Positions 43,131-50,739 of a stretch of 58,357 nucleotides of DNA are shown piece after piece (position 1 is the stretch's first letter; each line of letters begins with the position of its first letter). The notes below the pieces were generated by a model, which was not told where the DNA came from, searched no databases, and worked only from the letters and a program-made list of their open reading frames with translations. Position numbers and translations under genes: made by a program. Origin of the DNA: Robiginitomaculum sp. (GTDB lineage: Bacteria; Pseudomonadota; Alphaproteobacteria; Caulobacterales; Maricaulaceae); the NCBI GenBank assembly GCA_021776565.1, contig JAJFFQ010000014.1:1-58357 (forward strand). The letters are read 5' to 3'.

Positions 43131-43784
43131 CTATTGGTTTTGCAACACCTCTTGCAAGAAATTGCCGCCAATGCTCAAGCCATCCTGACCAATGGAATGG
43201 GCAATACCATGACTGATGTGCCAGCGCGTGGGGACACCATTTTCACGCAAGGTCTCCATGGCTTTCACGCTAAAGGCGACGGGCAGAACATCATCCGCAT
43301 CACCATGGATTAGCTGCACCTGTGGTTTGGAGAGCATCTGTTCGGCCAGCAACTCAGGAGCCGCCAGTGCGCCCGAATATCCCAATATACCGGCAATTTG
43401 CTCTTTGCGGCGTAGCCCCACATGCAAGGCCAGCATTGTCCCCTGGCTAAACCCCACCAGTGCCAGCCTGTCTGCGCCAAGGCCCGTACGCGCCAGTTCC
43501 TCGTCAATAAAGGCATCCAGCATCGGCCCGGCAATGTTGGCACCATCGGCCATAATCTTCGGGTCAAGACTGGAAACACCAAACCATTGATACGCCCCTG
43601 CCATGCCAGGAACACCCTCTGGTGCGTTGGGGGCGACAAACGCCGTATCGGGCAATGCAAACGCCCAATGCGGAGCAAGACCAATAAGATCATCGCCATT
43701 GGAGCCATAGCCATGACACAGAATAACAAGTGATTTGGGTGCGCCGCCGGATCGGGGTGCATGGCGCGGGCCGGTTAGTGACAT
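43131..43784 (-). CDS. Phospholipase/carboxylesterase family alpha/beta hydrolase
   Basis: A 217-residue esterase of the acyl-protein thioesterase/carboxylesterase family. The nucleophile Ser is in VGFSQGTMLALHVGL, the Asp in IHGDADDVLP and the His in HISHGIAHSIG. The VILCHGYGSNGDD oxyanion segment is present. It is likely a soluble short-chain ester hydrolase. It stands alone between HNH and gluQRS. Confidence 0.9.
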   Translation of the reverse strand: MSLTGPRHAPRSGGAPKSLVILCHGYGSNGDDLIGLAPHWAFALPDTAFVAPNAPEGVPGMAGAYQWFGVSSLDPKIMADGANIAGPMLDAFIDEELARTGLGADRLALVGFSQGTMLALHVGLRRKEQIAGILGYSGALAAPELLAEQMLSKPQVQLIHGDADDVLPVAFSVKAMETLRENGVPTRWHISHGIAHSIGQDGLSIGGNFLQEVLQNQ

Positions 43785-43883
43785 GTGGTCTCTCTTTGCC
43801 TTTGAATCAAAACTTAAGCCTAACCATTATGACGAGGTTCGCAATCTCTTGCGGCATAGATATATTTACGGCAAAGCAGGGGT

Positions 43884-44747
43884 ATGAACACCTTTGTTAC
43901 CCGGTTTGCACCATCGCCGTCTGGGCATTTGCATTTAGGCCATGCCTTTAGCGCCTTGTACGCTTTTAACGCTGCACAAGAGGCTGGCGGGCGATTTATC
44001 TTGCGCATTGAAGACATCGACACCACACGCTGCAAACCGGCGTTTGAACGCGCCATAATTGACGACTTGCACTGGTTGGGCTTGCGCTGGGAGAGGCCTG
44101 TGCGCCGCCAGACAGAACACCTGGTCGACTATGCGACGACGCTTGGACGATTGCAGCAAATGGGCGTGCTGTATCGTTGTTTTTTAACACGACGTGAAAT
44201 TATCAATGACATGGTGCGCGCCCCCCATGGAACAGGCGACGTTTATATGGGGCCAGATACGCCCATGAGTGAGCATGATGAGGCGACACGCCTTGACAAG
44301 GGTGATGGTTTTGCCTGGCGCCTTTCTTTACGCGCCGCGCGTGAAGTGCTGGGCCATCAATGGCATGACCTTGATTTTCATGAACAAATTGCCAGCCCAA
44401 ATGGTACGCCAGCATTGATACAGGCACAGCCTGAATTACTGGGCGATGTTATTCTGGCCCGTAAAGATATTGCCACATCATATCATCTGGCGGTCACCCA
44501 TGATGATGATGCGCAGGGTATTACTCACATTATTCGCGGGAATGATCTTTTTGAAATCACCCATATTCATGTTTTGCTACAGGCCTTGCTTGGTCTGCCA
44601 ACACCCGTTTATCACCATCACCACTTAATCACCGATGAGGCGGGTAAACGCCTGGCCAAACGTGATCGCGCCACAACGCTACAAAGCCTGCGCGAAAGCG
44701 GGGTCAATGCCAGGGCTGTGCGGGAACGCCTTATTATGAGTTTATAG
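43884..44747 (+). CDS. gluQ: Glutamyl-Q tRNA(Asp) synthetase
   Basis: A 287-residue class I synthetase fragment that puts glutamate on the queuosine of tRNA-Asp. The HIGH-type motif is APSPSGHLHLGHAFSAL and the KMSKS-like loop is KRLAKRDRATTL. It lacks the anticodon-binding domain of GltX, as the family does. The zinc site of enteric GluQRS is mostly missing here: CFLTR replaces CxC-type ligands, and the later Cys is replaced in YMGPDTP. Ends 2 nt before the convergent DUF2336 stop. Confidence 0.92.
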   Translation: MNTFVTRFAPSPSGHLHLGHAFSALYAFNAAQEAGGRFILRIEDIDTTRCKPAFERAIIDDLHWLGLRWERPVRRQTEHLVDYATTLGRLQQMGVLYRCFLTRREIINDMVRAPHGTGDVYMGPDTPMSEHDEATRLDKGDGFAWRLSLRAAREVLGHQWHDLDFHEQIASPNGTPALIQAQPELLGDVILARKDIATSYHLAVTHDDDAQGITHIIRGNDLFEITHIHVLLQALLGLPTPVYHHHHLITDEAGKRLAKRDRATTLQSLRESGVNARAVRERLIMSL

Positions 44748-44749
44748 CC

Positions 44750-45895
44750 CTAAGCCGCTTCGGCTGCCGGGGTTTGCTCACCTTCTCTGGCATCAAGCTT
44801 ATCCAGCAAATAATCCAGTTCTTCACGTGGCAAGGCCTGAAACTGGGTCAATACACGTTCCATCATCCGTTTTGTGAAACGCTCGCGATCTTTGCTTCCG
44901 CCATCATATTCCATTTCATGATAAATATCGATGCCCGCACGAAACGCTGAAAAAAGCCTTTGTGGCAACCCGGCCCGCTCATAAACGGCGCGAAGGCCCA
45001 GTGAGCCAGCATCATGAACCATCAGCCAGGCACGCTGGTGTGGTATGGCCGCCAGTTCTGCCAAGGCCCATTCAACAAAGCGGATATGCCCCGTACATAA
45101 CCCACGCAAAATAATTGAGGGGCCAAGCCGCCCGTTCAGATGTAGTTGCTGGACAAAGCGGCGCATATCTTTGGTTTGCCCGGCCTGATCGACAAGATCG
45201 ATGGTGGCGCGCTCTCGCGCCCCTTCGGCAAGTTCCACAGCCAATTGCGGGGGAAGTTCATGGCGTTTTACCAAACGACCTATAGCTTCATCACTGATAA
45301 GCGAGATCAATTTTTCAGTGATATGAACCGGCAATACCTCACGGTCTATAAAGGCATCGGTCACCTTGGCACGGTCACCAAACCGGCCCAGTGCCGTATC
45401 ATAGGCCTGAGTATCAAACGTGGCTCCGTTATTGCGCACCGCAGTGGCAACGGCGATCTCGCGACCATCTTTGGCCAGAACATTGACCACTTTAGCCGTC
45501 ACCGTCTTGCGTTTGGCAACGGCAACCTGGCGAAGGGCAGTCCCAGAACGCACAACCTCTATCAAATCATCATCGGTAAGTGATGGGGATGAGGAAATAA
45601 CCGGAAAAGCAATAGAATCAATATCTTTTGAGAGTTTTTGCGCAATATGTCGTGGCAGATGGGGCGAATTTTTTAACGTCACGGCCAGTGATCGCCGCAC
45701 AAGATCCACAGCATCAGCAGCCATGATTTCCATAATGGCTTCGGCGCTCTGGCGCTCGGTTCTTGATAATGGTGCCTGATCTATTGAACGGCAAATTTTA
45801 TGGGCCGCTATGGCCCGCTCTTCATCGTCCTTGCCTTTGACAAGGCGGTGGACATCATCTTCGGTGAGTTTAGCGCGCATGGCGGAAACAGGCAT
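44750..45895 (-). CDS. DUF2336 family protein
   Basis: A 381-residue largely helical protein matching DUF2336, a family found almost only in alphaproteobacteria. The N-terminal segment LTEDDVHRLVKGKDDEERAIAAHKI and the repeated short helices (DDDLIEVVRSGTALRQVAVAKR) are typical. Some members are linked to general stress or cell-cycle signalling, but no biochemical activity is established. The ATG at 45895 has an AAGG site, and a longer frame would begin with TTG. Confidence 0.82.
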   Translation of the reverse strand: MPVSAMRAKLTEDDVHRLVKGKDDEERAIAAHKICRSIDQAPLSRTERQSAEAIMEIMAADAVDLVRRSLAVTLKNSPHLPRHIAQKLSKDIDSIAFPVISSSPSLTDDDLIEVVRSGTALRQVAVAKRKTVTAKVVNVLAKDGREIAVATAVRNNGATFDTQAYDTALGRFGDRAKVTDAFIDREVLPVHITEKLISLISDEAIGRLVKRHELPPQLAVELAEGARERATIDLVDQAGQTKDMRRFVQQLHLNGRLGPSIILRGLCTGHIRFVEWALAELAAIPHQRAWLMVHDAGSLGLRAVYERAGLPQRLFSAFRAGIDIYHEMEYDGGSKDRERFTKRMMERVLTQFQALPREELDYLLDKLDAREGEQTPAAEAA

Positions 45896-45970
45896 TGAAG
45901 CACCTTTTGGCAATTGTATTCATAACGCAGTGTCGCGTGTTATGCTTAATGAAGTCTTGCTAAAACAATT

Positions 45971-46810
45971 TCAAAACTCAAAGGGCTGCGTTTGTTTATC
46001 ACGCTGCGCCGCCTCCTGATCCAACTCTCCGTGTCTTTGGGGCGCAGAGAATTCGGACAATATCTGGATGATTGCCGGTGTAAGATGCAAAATTGGTGCG
46101 CCAAAGGCACGTAAAAAAGGCGCGTGTGGCGATAATGATTTGACGATGGGCGCGGCAGTTAGAGCATTGTTCCCGGCCACTTCACCCAAAGCTTTGTCTT
46201 GTGGTTCATGGGCGCTTTTAAGAGCACTCAATACCTCACGTACCGAACGAGCTGCCCCGTTGGATGCAAAAAATATCGGGCGGTTGGCTTTGGCTTCTTT
46301 TGGAAACAGTGTGGAAGCGCGTGCGCCCGGCGTAACATCTGCGGCATTTATCAATGCCGAAGCCTGACCTGCGCCCATGAAATGGGCAATATACAGCTCA
46401 GCTTCTTCTGGTTTATGACCAAGATGCTGCTCCAGAACCCGTGCATTTTCCCGGGTCAGCTCACCGGCCATTTGCGCAGAAATTTTGGGATCAAAGCGCA
46501 AGTTCAATATTCGTTGACGCTGGGCCTTGTCGGCAACGCTCAAACGCCCGGTTGGGCTTTCAACAATAGCCTTGGCTTCTACGGCTAACCCATGGGTGCC
46601 ACCATGACGAGACACCATGTTCAGCCAGGTTTGTTCAACAAACTGGAAAAGTCCCGCCGCCGATGATGTCGCTGCTTTGGCAGAGCTATCCATACCGCTT
46701 TCACGCGCCGCCGTGCGCATCATAAAGTCAAACGACACACCAGCTCGCCCGGCGGCACTTTGCAGTGCTCTGGACAGGGAAGCAGGAAGGGCGGCAATGG
46801 GGGTCGACAT
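45971..46810 (-). CDS. Lytic transglycosylase-like SLT domain protein
   Basis: A 279-residue protein with an N-terminal SLT domain. The catalytic Glu is in RTAARESGMDSSAKAA, followed by SSAAGLFQFVEQTWL. The rest has a helical, poorly conserved C terminus. No signal peptide is visible, which suggests flagellar or alternative export, or a role other than classical murein cleavage; in alphaproteobacteria similar proteins accompany flagellar genes. Preceded 77 nt upstream by thiO. Confidence 0.8.
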   Translation of the reverse strand: MSTPIAALPASLSRALQSAAGRAGVSFDFMMRTAARESGMDSSAKAATSSAAGLFQFVEQTWLNMVSRHGGTHGLAVEAKAIVESPTGRLSVADKAQRQRILNLRFDPKISAQMAGELTRENARVLEQHLGHKPEEAELYIAHFMGAGQASALINAADVTPGARASTLFPKEAKANRPIFFASNGAARSVREVLSALKSAHEPQDKALGEVAGNNALTAAPIVKSLSPHAPFLRAFGAPILHLTPAIIQILSEFSAPQRHGELDQEAAQRDKQTQPFEF

Positions 46811-46887
46811 GAGCGATCCAGATCAGCATGTATGAGCAAATTTGCCCAAACGTGCCAAAACTTGCACAGAGACGCCCTAACTTGTGG

Positions 46888-48030
46888 TTAACAAGGTAAA
46901 AACCGGCCCGGCAAAAATGCATCCGCATAAACACCAGGTTCTTCATCCATTATCATGGCGCAAACCATGTCGGCACTGGCCGGTGCCAAAAGCACACCAT
47001 TACGATGATGGCCGCAAGTGGCAATAACGCCCGGCAAAGATAGCGGGCCGATCATTGGCTGTTCATCAATGCTTTGCGGGCGCACCCCGGCCCAACTGCC
47101 CAGACGCTGGCAGCGGGCAAGAACCGGAATAATTTTTGCGGCACCTGCGTGCAACCGGGCAATATCAATGGTGTGCGTATCAACATCCTCAAGCCCCGGT
47201 TCAGATGTTGCACCAATAACAATCTGACCATTACCCCGTGGCACAATATAGGCGCGCACCTCCCGTATCACACAACGCACCGGGTTATCCGGTGCCTCAA
47301 GAGCCAGCATTTGCCCCTTGACCGGGCGCAGGGCCGCTTTTAACTCACCCACGCCCTCTATCTTGCCAGCCCAAAACCCGGCGGCAACAATAATCCGATC
47401 TGCCTCAAACGCCTGTCCATTGGCACAAACGACACGCAATATACCATTATGCTGTTCAATCCCCACAACCTGTTGGTTATAGCGCACCGCCCCCCCTGCA
47501 TTGTCCAGCAAAGCCTTTAACGCCGTCAGAACAAGGCGCGGGTCAACACTTGCCTCTTCGGTAATGAGAAGCCCGGCAAGCACCTTGCGACAAAGCGCGG
47601 GTTCACGCGCAATCATTGCCACTGCATTTAATCGCGCTGCTTTCAGGTCAAGAACAGATGCGGCGGTACTTGTCCGCTCCAGCCTTTGCAAGCCAGCCTC
47701 ATCAAAGGCACTTAACAGACCGCCAAAGGGTCGCCAGCATATGTCATGTCCGGCATCTTCAAAGCGGGCGGCCCAGTCTTTCCATAAACCAAAATTATGG
47801 ACAGCAAAGGCGTCCAGCACAGCGGCTGGCTCTAACCTTTCACCGGCCTCGCTCGCCGGTGCCAACATCCCCGCCGCTGCCCAGCTTGCGCCAATAGACT
47901 TTTTACCCGCCTCCAGAACCGTTACCGCGCATCCGCGCTGCGCCAACAATGCCGCTGGCCACAGGCCCATCAAACCACCACCAATGACGAGGACACGAGG
48001 ACAGGCAAATTTGCGGTTTTTGGTGTTCAT
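46888..48030 (-). CDS. thiO: Glycine oxidase ThiO-type FAD-dependent oxidoreductase
   Basis: A 380-residue flavoprotein of the DAO family. The FAD site is VLVIGGGLMGLWPAALLAQRG. C-terminal segments PVKGQMLALE, RGNGQIVIGATSE and CGHHRNGVLLAPA match ThiO, which oxidises glycine to the iminoacetate used for the thiazole of thiamine. No thiS/thiG gene or TPP riboswitch is beside it. The ATG at 48030 starts the conserved protein; the longer frame is not. Confidence 0.88.
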   Translation of the reverse strand: MNTKNRKFACPRVLVIGGGLMGLWPAALLAQRGCAVTVLEAGKKSIGASWAAAGMLAPASEAGERLEPAAVLDAFAVHNFGLWKDWAARFEDAGHDICWRPFGGLLSAFDEAGLQRLERTSTAASVLDLKAARLNAVAMIAREPALCRKVLAGLLITEEASVDPRLVLTALKALLDNAGGAVRYNQQVVGIEQHNGILRVVCANGQAFEADRIIVAAGFWAGKIEGVGELKAALRPVKGQMLALEAPDNPVRCVIREVRAYIVPRGNGQIVIGATSEPGLEDVDTHTIDIARLHAGAAKIIPVLARCQRLGSWAGVRPQSIDEQPMIGPLSLPGVIATCGHHRNGVLLAPASADMVCAMIMDEEPGVYADAFLPGRFLPC

Positions 48031-48113
48031 AATGATTGGGAAAAATGTTCCGTGCCAAGTTACGAGTTTGGTGATATGATTGCGTTGGGCTGGTAGCAAG
48101 AGGAGATTGGATC

Positions 48114-48533
48114 ATGCGACTATTACTCACAGTCCTGGGGTTGTTGGCACTGGGCTTGCCAGCCATGGCTGAAGGATCGGCACGAAAATGTGTGCGGATA
48201 TTTTCGCTGCATGAATATCAACCCATAGATGATTATCATGTTTTGATTGAAGGGCGCACAAATTCAGAACTTTTTCTGGTCACCATGCGCCGTTCCTGTC
48301 GCGATATTGATTTTTCCACACGCCTGACTACCAGCTTTGCCAATAAACGCACCTGCCCACCCTTTCACGAACACATTCGCAGCGAAGGCGATTTGTGTCC
48401 GGTGAAATGGATACGCGAAGTAGACAGCCGCGAACAGGCCTTTGCCATTGCTGGCAAAGACATGGAAGCACGGGCATTAGCCAAAGCTGAGAAAAAAGCG
48501 AAAAAGCAGGCGAAAAAGAACGGTGGTTCATAA
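48114..48533 (+). CDS. Exported DUF6491-like protein with Lys-rich tail
   Basis: A 139-residue protein with a signal peptide ending near LPAMAEG. Cysteines in KCVRIFS, RSCRDI, RTCPP and DLCPV are positioned like those of the DUF6491 family (small exported proteins with two probable disulfides). The C-terminal 17 residues are rich in lysine (KAEKKAKKQAKK). Function unknown. It is divergent from thiO and precedes, in opposite orientation, another small exported protein. Confidence 0.6.
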   Translation: MRLLLTVLGLLALGLPAMAEGSARKCVRIFSLHEYQPIDDYHVLIEGRTNSELFLVTMRRSCRDIDFSTRLTTSFANKRTCPPFHEHIRSEGDLCPVKWIREVDSREQAFAIAGKDMEARALAKAEKKAKKQAKKNGGS

Positions 48534-48553
48534 CCACCTGCTTTGTTCAAACC

Positions 48554-48937
48554 TCAGACGAATGCGCCTGCCAACTCACAAAGCTGCGCGCCAATACCCT
48601 CCAGGGGGCCAGTGGTTCTGGTTCGAATAACATCGGAGGTGGTCTGGAAATTATTCACTCTGGTCTTGGAATTGACATTCACACCATGCTCTGCTTCGAA
48701 CTGACCAATCAACTCCATCAGTTCAGTCATGGAACGCTCGTCCATCTTGCCCATCAAATTTTCAATGTCCACGGCAAAGGCATTGCCCCATGGCCCCTTC
48801 GGACAACCAATATTACCGCCTGTTACGACAAAGTCCTCGACGAGTGTCGTCACCATGACATTACCTGCCGCCAAACCGGCAGACGGGCTGAGTGTTAAGG
48901 CACTGGCTAGGCCAAGTGCAAGGATAATTTTTTTCAT
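48554..48937 (-). CDS. Small exported protein of unknown function
   Basis: A 127-residue protein with a clear signal peptide (ending near SAGLAAG). The mature region contains two cysteines, in IGCPKGPWG and LCELAGAF, and a helical acidic segment around MDERSMTELMELIGQF. The ATG at 48937 has a GGGGA site. I do not recognise a family. It converges on the DUF6491-like gene (20-nt spacer) and is divergent from another unknown exported protein. Confidence 0.6.
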   Translation of the reverse strand: MKKIILALGLASALTLSPSAGLAAGNVMVTTLVEDFVVTGGNIGCPKGPWGNAFAVDIENLMGKMDERSMTELMELIGQFEAEHGVNVNSKTRVNNFQTTSDVIRTRTTGPLEGIGAQLCELAGAFV

Positions 48938-49077
48938 AATGTTCCCCAAGTTTATGTCCGTCGCCTGTTAACCATAGCACATACAGGCAAAAACGGGAAA
49001 TAGTGCTTGTGTGCTATAGCACTTTGCCTCGGTTTTAGTGTAATCATGTGGTGCGAGGGCGTTTTGGGAGAACCATC

Positions 49078-49542
49078 ATGAAACTTTCATTTGCAAAAAT
49101 GGCGGCTATAGTTGCCCTTACCGGCAGTCTGTCATTACCTGCCCAAGCCGAAGGGTTGACGATCGTCATCCAGCCCCAGGGCGTGACTACTTCTGATTTG
49201 GTAGACGTGCTGTCTGACGGGGTCATTAGCCCAACAGAAGCGATTGAGGTTGCAGGCATTGCCCTTTCCAATGCCTTGAGCGATGTGCTGGAACGCGGGC
49301 AGATATGCCGCGAGGCCAATAAACAGTGGGCATTAAATGGTGCCAGTGGCAAAACAAAAAGATCCATAACCGTGTCGTTTACGGTCATTGTCGATCACCC
49401 GTTTGGTCGTGGTGACAATGATACATTTCAAAATAAAATGTTGATCCGCAAGCTACCCGGAAAAGGTGGCCTTGCCGTCGGGGTTTACAAACCCGGCACC
49501 GATGGCATTGCCAAAGTGTATAACTGCGCCTCAAAACTCTGA
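49078..49542 (+). CDS. Small exported protein of unknown function
   Basis: A 154-residue protein with a signal peptide ending near SLPAQAEG. Mature segments include VTTSDLVDVLSDGVISPTEA and a C-terminal IAKVYNCASKL, with a second Cys in GQICREANK; a single disulfide is plausible. The GGGAG ribosome-binding site sets the ATG at 49078. No family recognised. It is divergent from the 48554-48937 gene, and 64 nt upstream of a SnoaL-like lipoprotein. Confidence 0.6.
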   Translation: MKLSFAKMAAIVALTGSLSLPAQAEGLTIVIQPQGVTTSDLVDVLSDGVISPTEAIEVAGIALSNALSDVLERGQICREANKQWALNGASGKTKRSITVSFTVIVDHPFGRGDNDTFQNKMLIRKLPGKGGLAVGVYKPGTDGIAKVYNCASKL

Positions 49543-49606
49543 GTTATGTCGACCTGAATACCTAATCGGCGTATGCTAAATCCCAAGAGAGTTTTGGGAG
49601 ATTAGT

Positions 49607-50536
49607 ATGCGCCTTTTTTCTGTTGTTTCAGCGATTATAATTTTGTTGTTATCCGGTTGTGCTGACAATAAACCCCTATCAGCCACTAAAAATCATAACG
49701 CCAAACAAAACGCAGAAGCCGTGCTGGATCAGTATTATGAAGCCGTAGGCAAGGCAGACTTTGACAGTTTTATTGCTTTATTTTCAAAAAGTGCCGAGTT
49801 TTATGGCACTGACGCCACGGAAATTTGGCCCTATGAACAATTTGCCCCCAGCATTAAAGAAAGCTTTAGCACCGGTCTGGGTTGGGATTTTGATCTCAAA
49901 GACCGCCGCCTCACCCTGTCGCAAAATGGCGATATTGCCTGGTTTGCCGAGCTGGCCCATTTTAACAACACTGATTATTTATTACGCCCAACCGGCGTAA
50001 TGGAAATTGAAGACGGGGCATGGAAGATCACTCAACTTGTCATGGGTATCCCCATTCCAAACCTGCTCTACACTCCGGTTTTACAAGGTCTGCAGGCCAG
50101 TACGCTGGGTAAGGATATTGAGATCGAAAAAATCAACACTGTTCTGGATAGTTTGCACAAACATGCGGCCAATGCTGATGGTGAGGCTTATTTTGCCCTC
50201 TATAGTGAAGAGGCCATATTTATCGGCACTGACGTGTCAGAGCGGTGGACAAGGGCGCAGTTTCAGGCCTACGCAGAGCCGATTTTCAGCCAAGGGAGGG
50301 GTTGGCGCTATATCCCGCGCGAACGCCATGTTGTTTTATCGCCGATGAGCAATATGGCCTGGTTTGACGAAGTTCTGGATAGTGAGAACTATGGCACCAG
50401 CCGAGGCACTGGCGTACTTGTGCGCACACGCGAGGGATGGAAAATCAGCCAGTATCATCTGACATTTCCCATTCCCAACGATTTGGCCGGTGCGATGACA
50501 CAAAAAATCAAAGCCTATGAGCAGAAACAGAAGTAG
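49607..50536 (+). CDS. Lipoprotein with two tandem SnoaL/NTF2-like domains
   Basis: A 309-residue predicted lipoprotein (lipobox LLSGC at about 16-20). Two homologous domains follow, about 35-155 and 175-300. Both carry a duplicated pattern: AEFYGTD then EIWPYEQF, and AIFIGTD then ERWTRAQF, each ending in a GW-type strand followed by ITQLVMGIPIPN and ISQYHLTFPIPN. This is the NTF2-like (SnoaL-3/DUF4440) fold, which often binds small hydrophobic ligands. Enzymatic role is unknown. The GGGAG ribosome-binding site is clear. Confidence 0.75.
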   Translation: MRLFSVVSAIIILLLSGCADNKPLSATKNHNAKQNAEAVLDQYYEAVGKADFDSFIALFSKSAEFYGTDATEIWPYEQFAPSIKESFSTGLGWDFDLKDRRLTLSQNGDIAWFAELAHFNNTDYLLRPTGVMEIEDGAWKITQLVMGIPIPNLLYTPVLQGLQASTLGKDIEIEKINTVLDSLHKHAANADGEAYFALYSEEAIFIGTDVSERWTRAQFQAYAEPIFSQGRGWRYIPRERHVVLSPMSNMAWFDEVLDSENYGTSRGTGVLVRTREGWKISQYHLTFPIPNDLAGAMTQKIKAYEQKQK

Positions 50537-50576
50537 AGTTTTTACTTTTTATCTCACTCACGAAACATCACCGGAT

Positions 50577-50697
50577 TGTCATTGCCGGGCTTGTTCCGGC
50601 AATCCAGTTCAAACTAAATCCACCTCATCCTGAGGAGGCCCGCAGGGCCGTCTCGAAGGACGAAGGGTGGATTACCCGAACAAGTCGGGTAATGACA
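50577..50697. repeat. Composite palindromic repeat A-B-A'
   Basis: A 121-bp element between the SnoaL and M16 genes. Unit A (50577-50607) begins TGTCATT and contains the hairpin ATTGCCGG / CCGGCAAT. Unit B (50623-50660) contains CCTCATCCTGAGG and a GGCCC/GGGCC hairpin, then CTCGAAGGA. Unit A' (50669-50697) is an inverted copy of A ending AATGACA with its own perfect 8-bp stem. Such REP-like units are abundant in alphaproteobacterial intergenic DNA and may act as terminators. Confidence 0.8.
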
Positions 50698-50739
50698 GGT
50701 TGAGCATTTAATACCTCATGAAAGTCACAACCCTAATTC

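Noticed and set aside
48031-48113. Possible TPP riboswitch upstream of thiO
   Set aside because: The short spacer between thiO and the divergent gene shows no THI-box sequences and no room for the aptamer.
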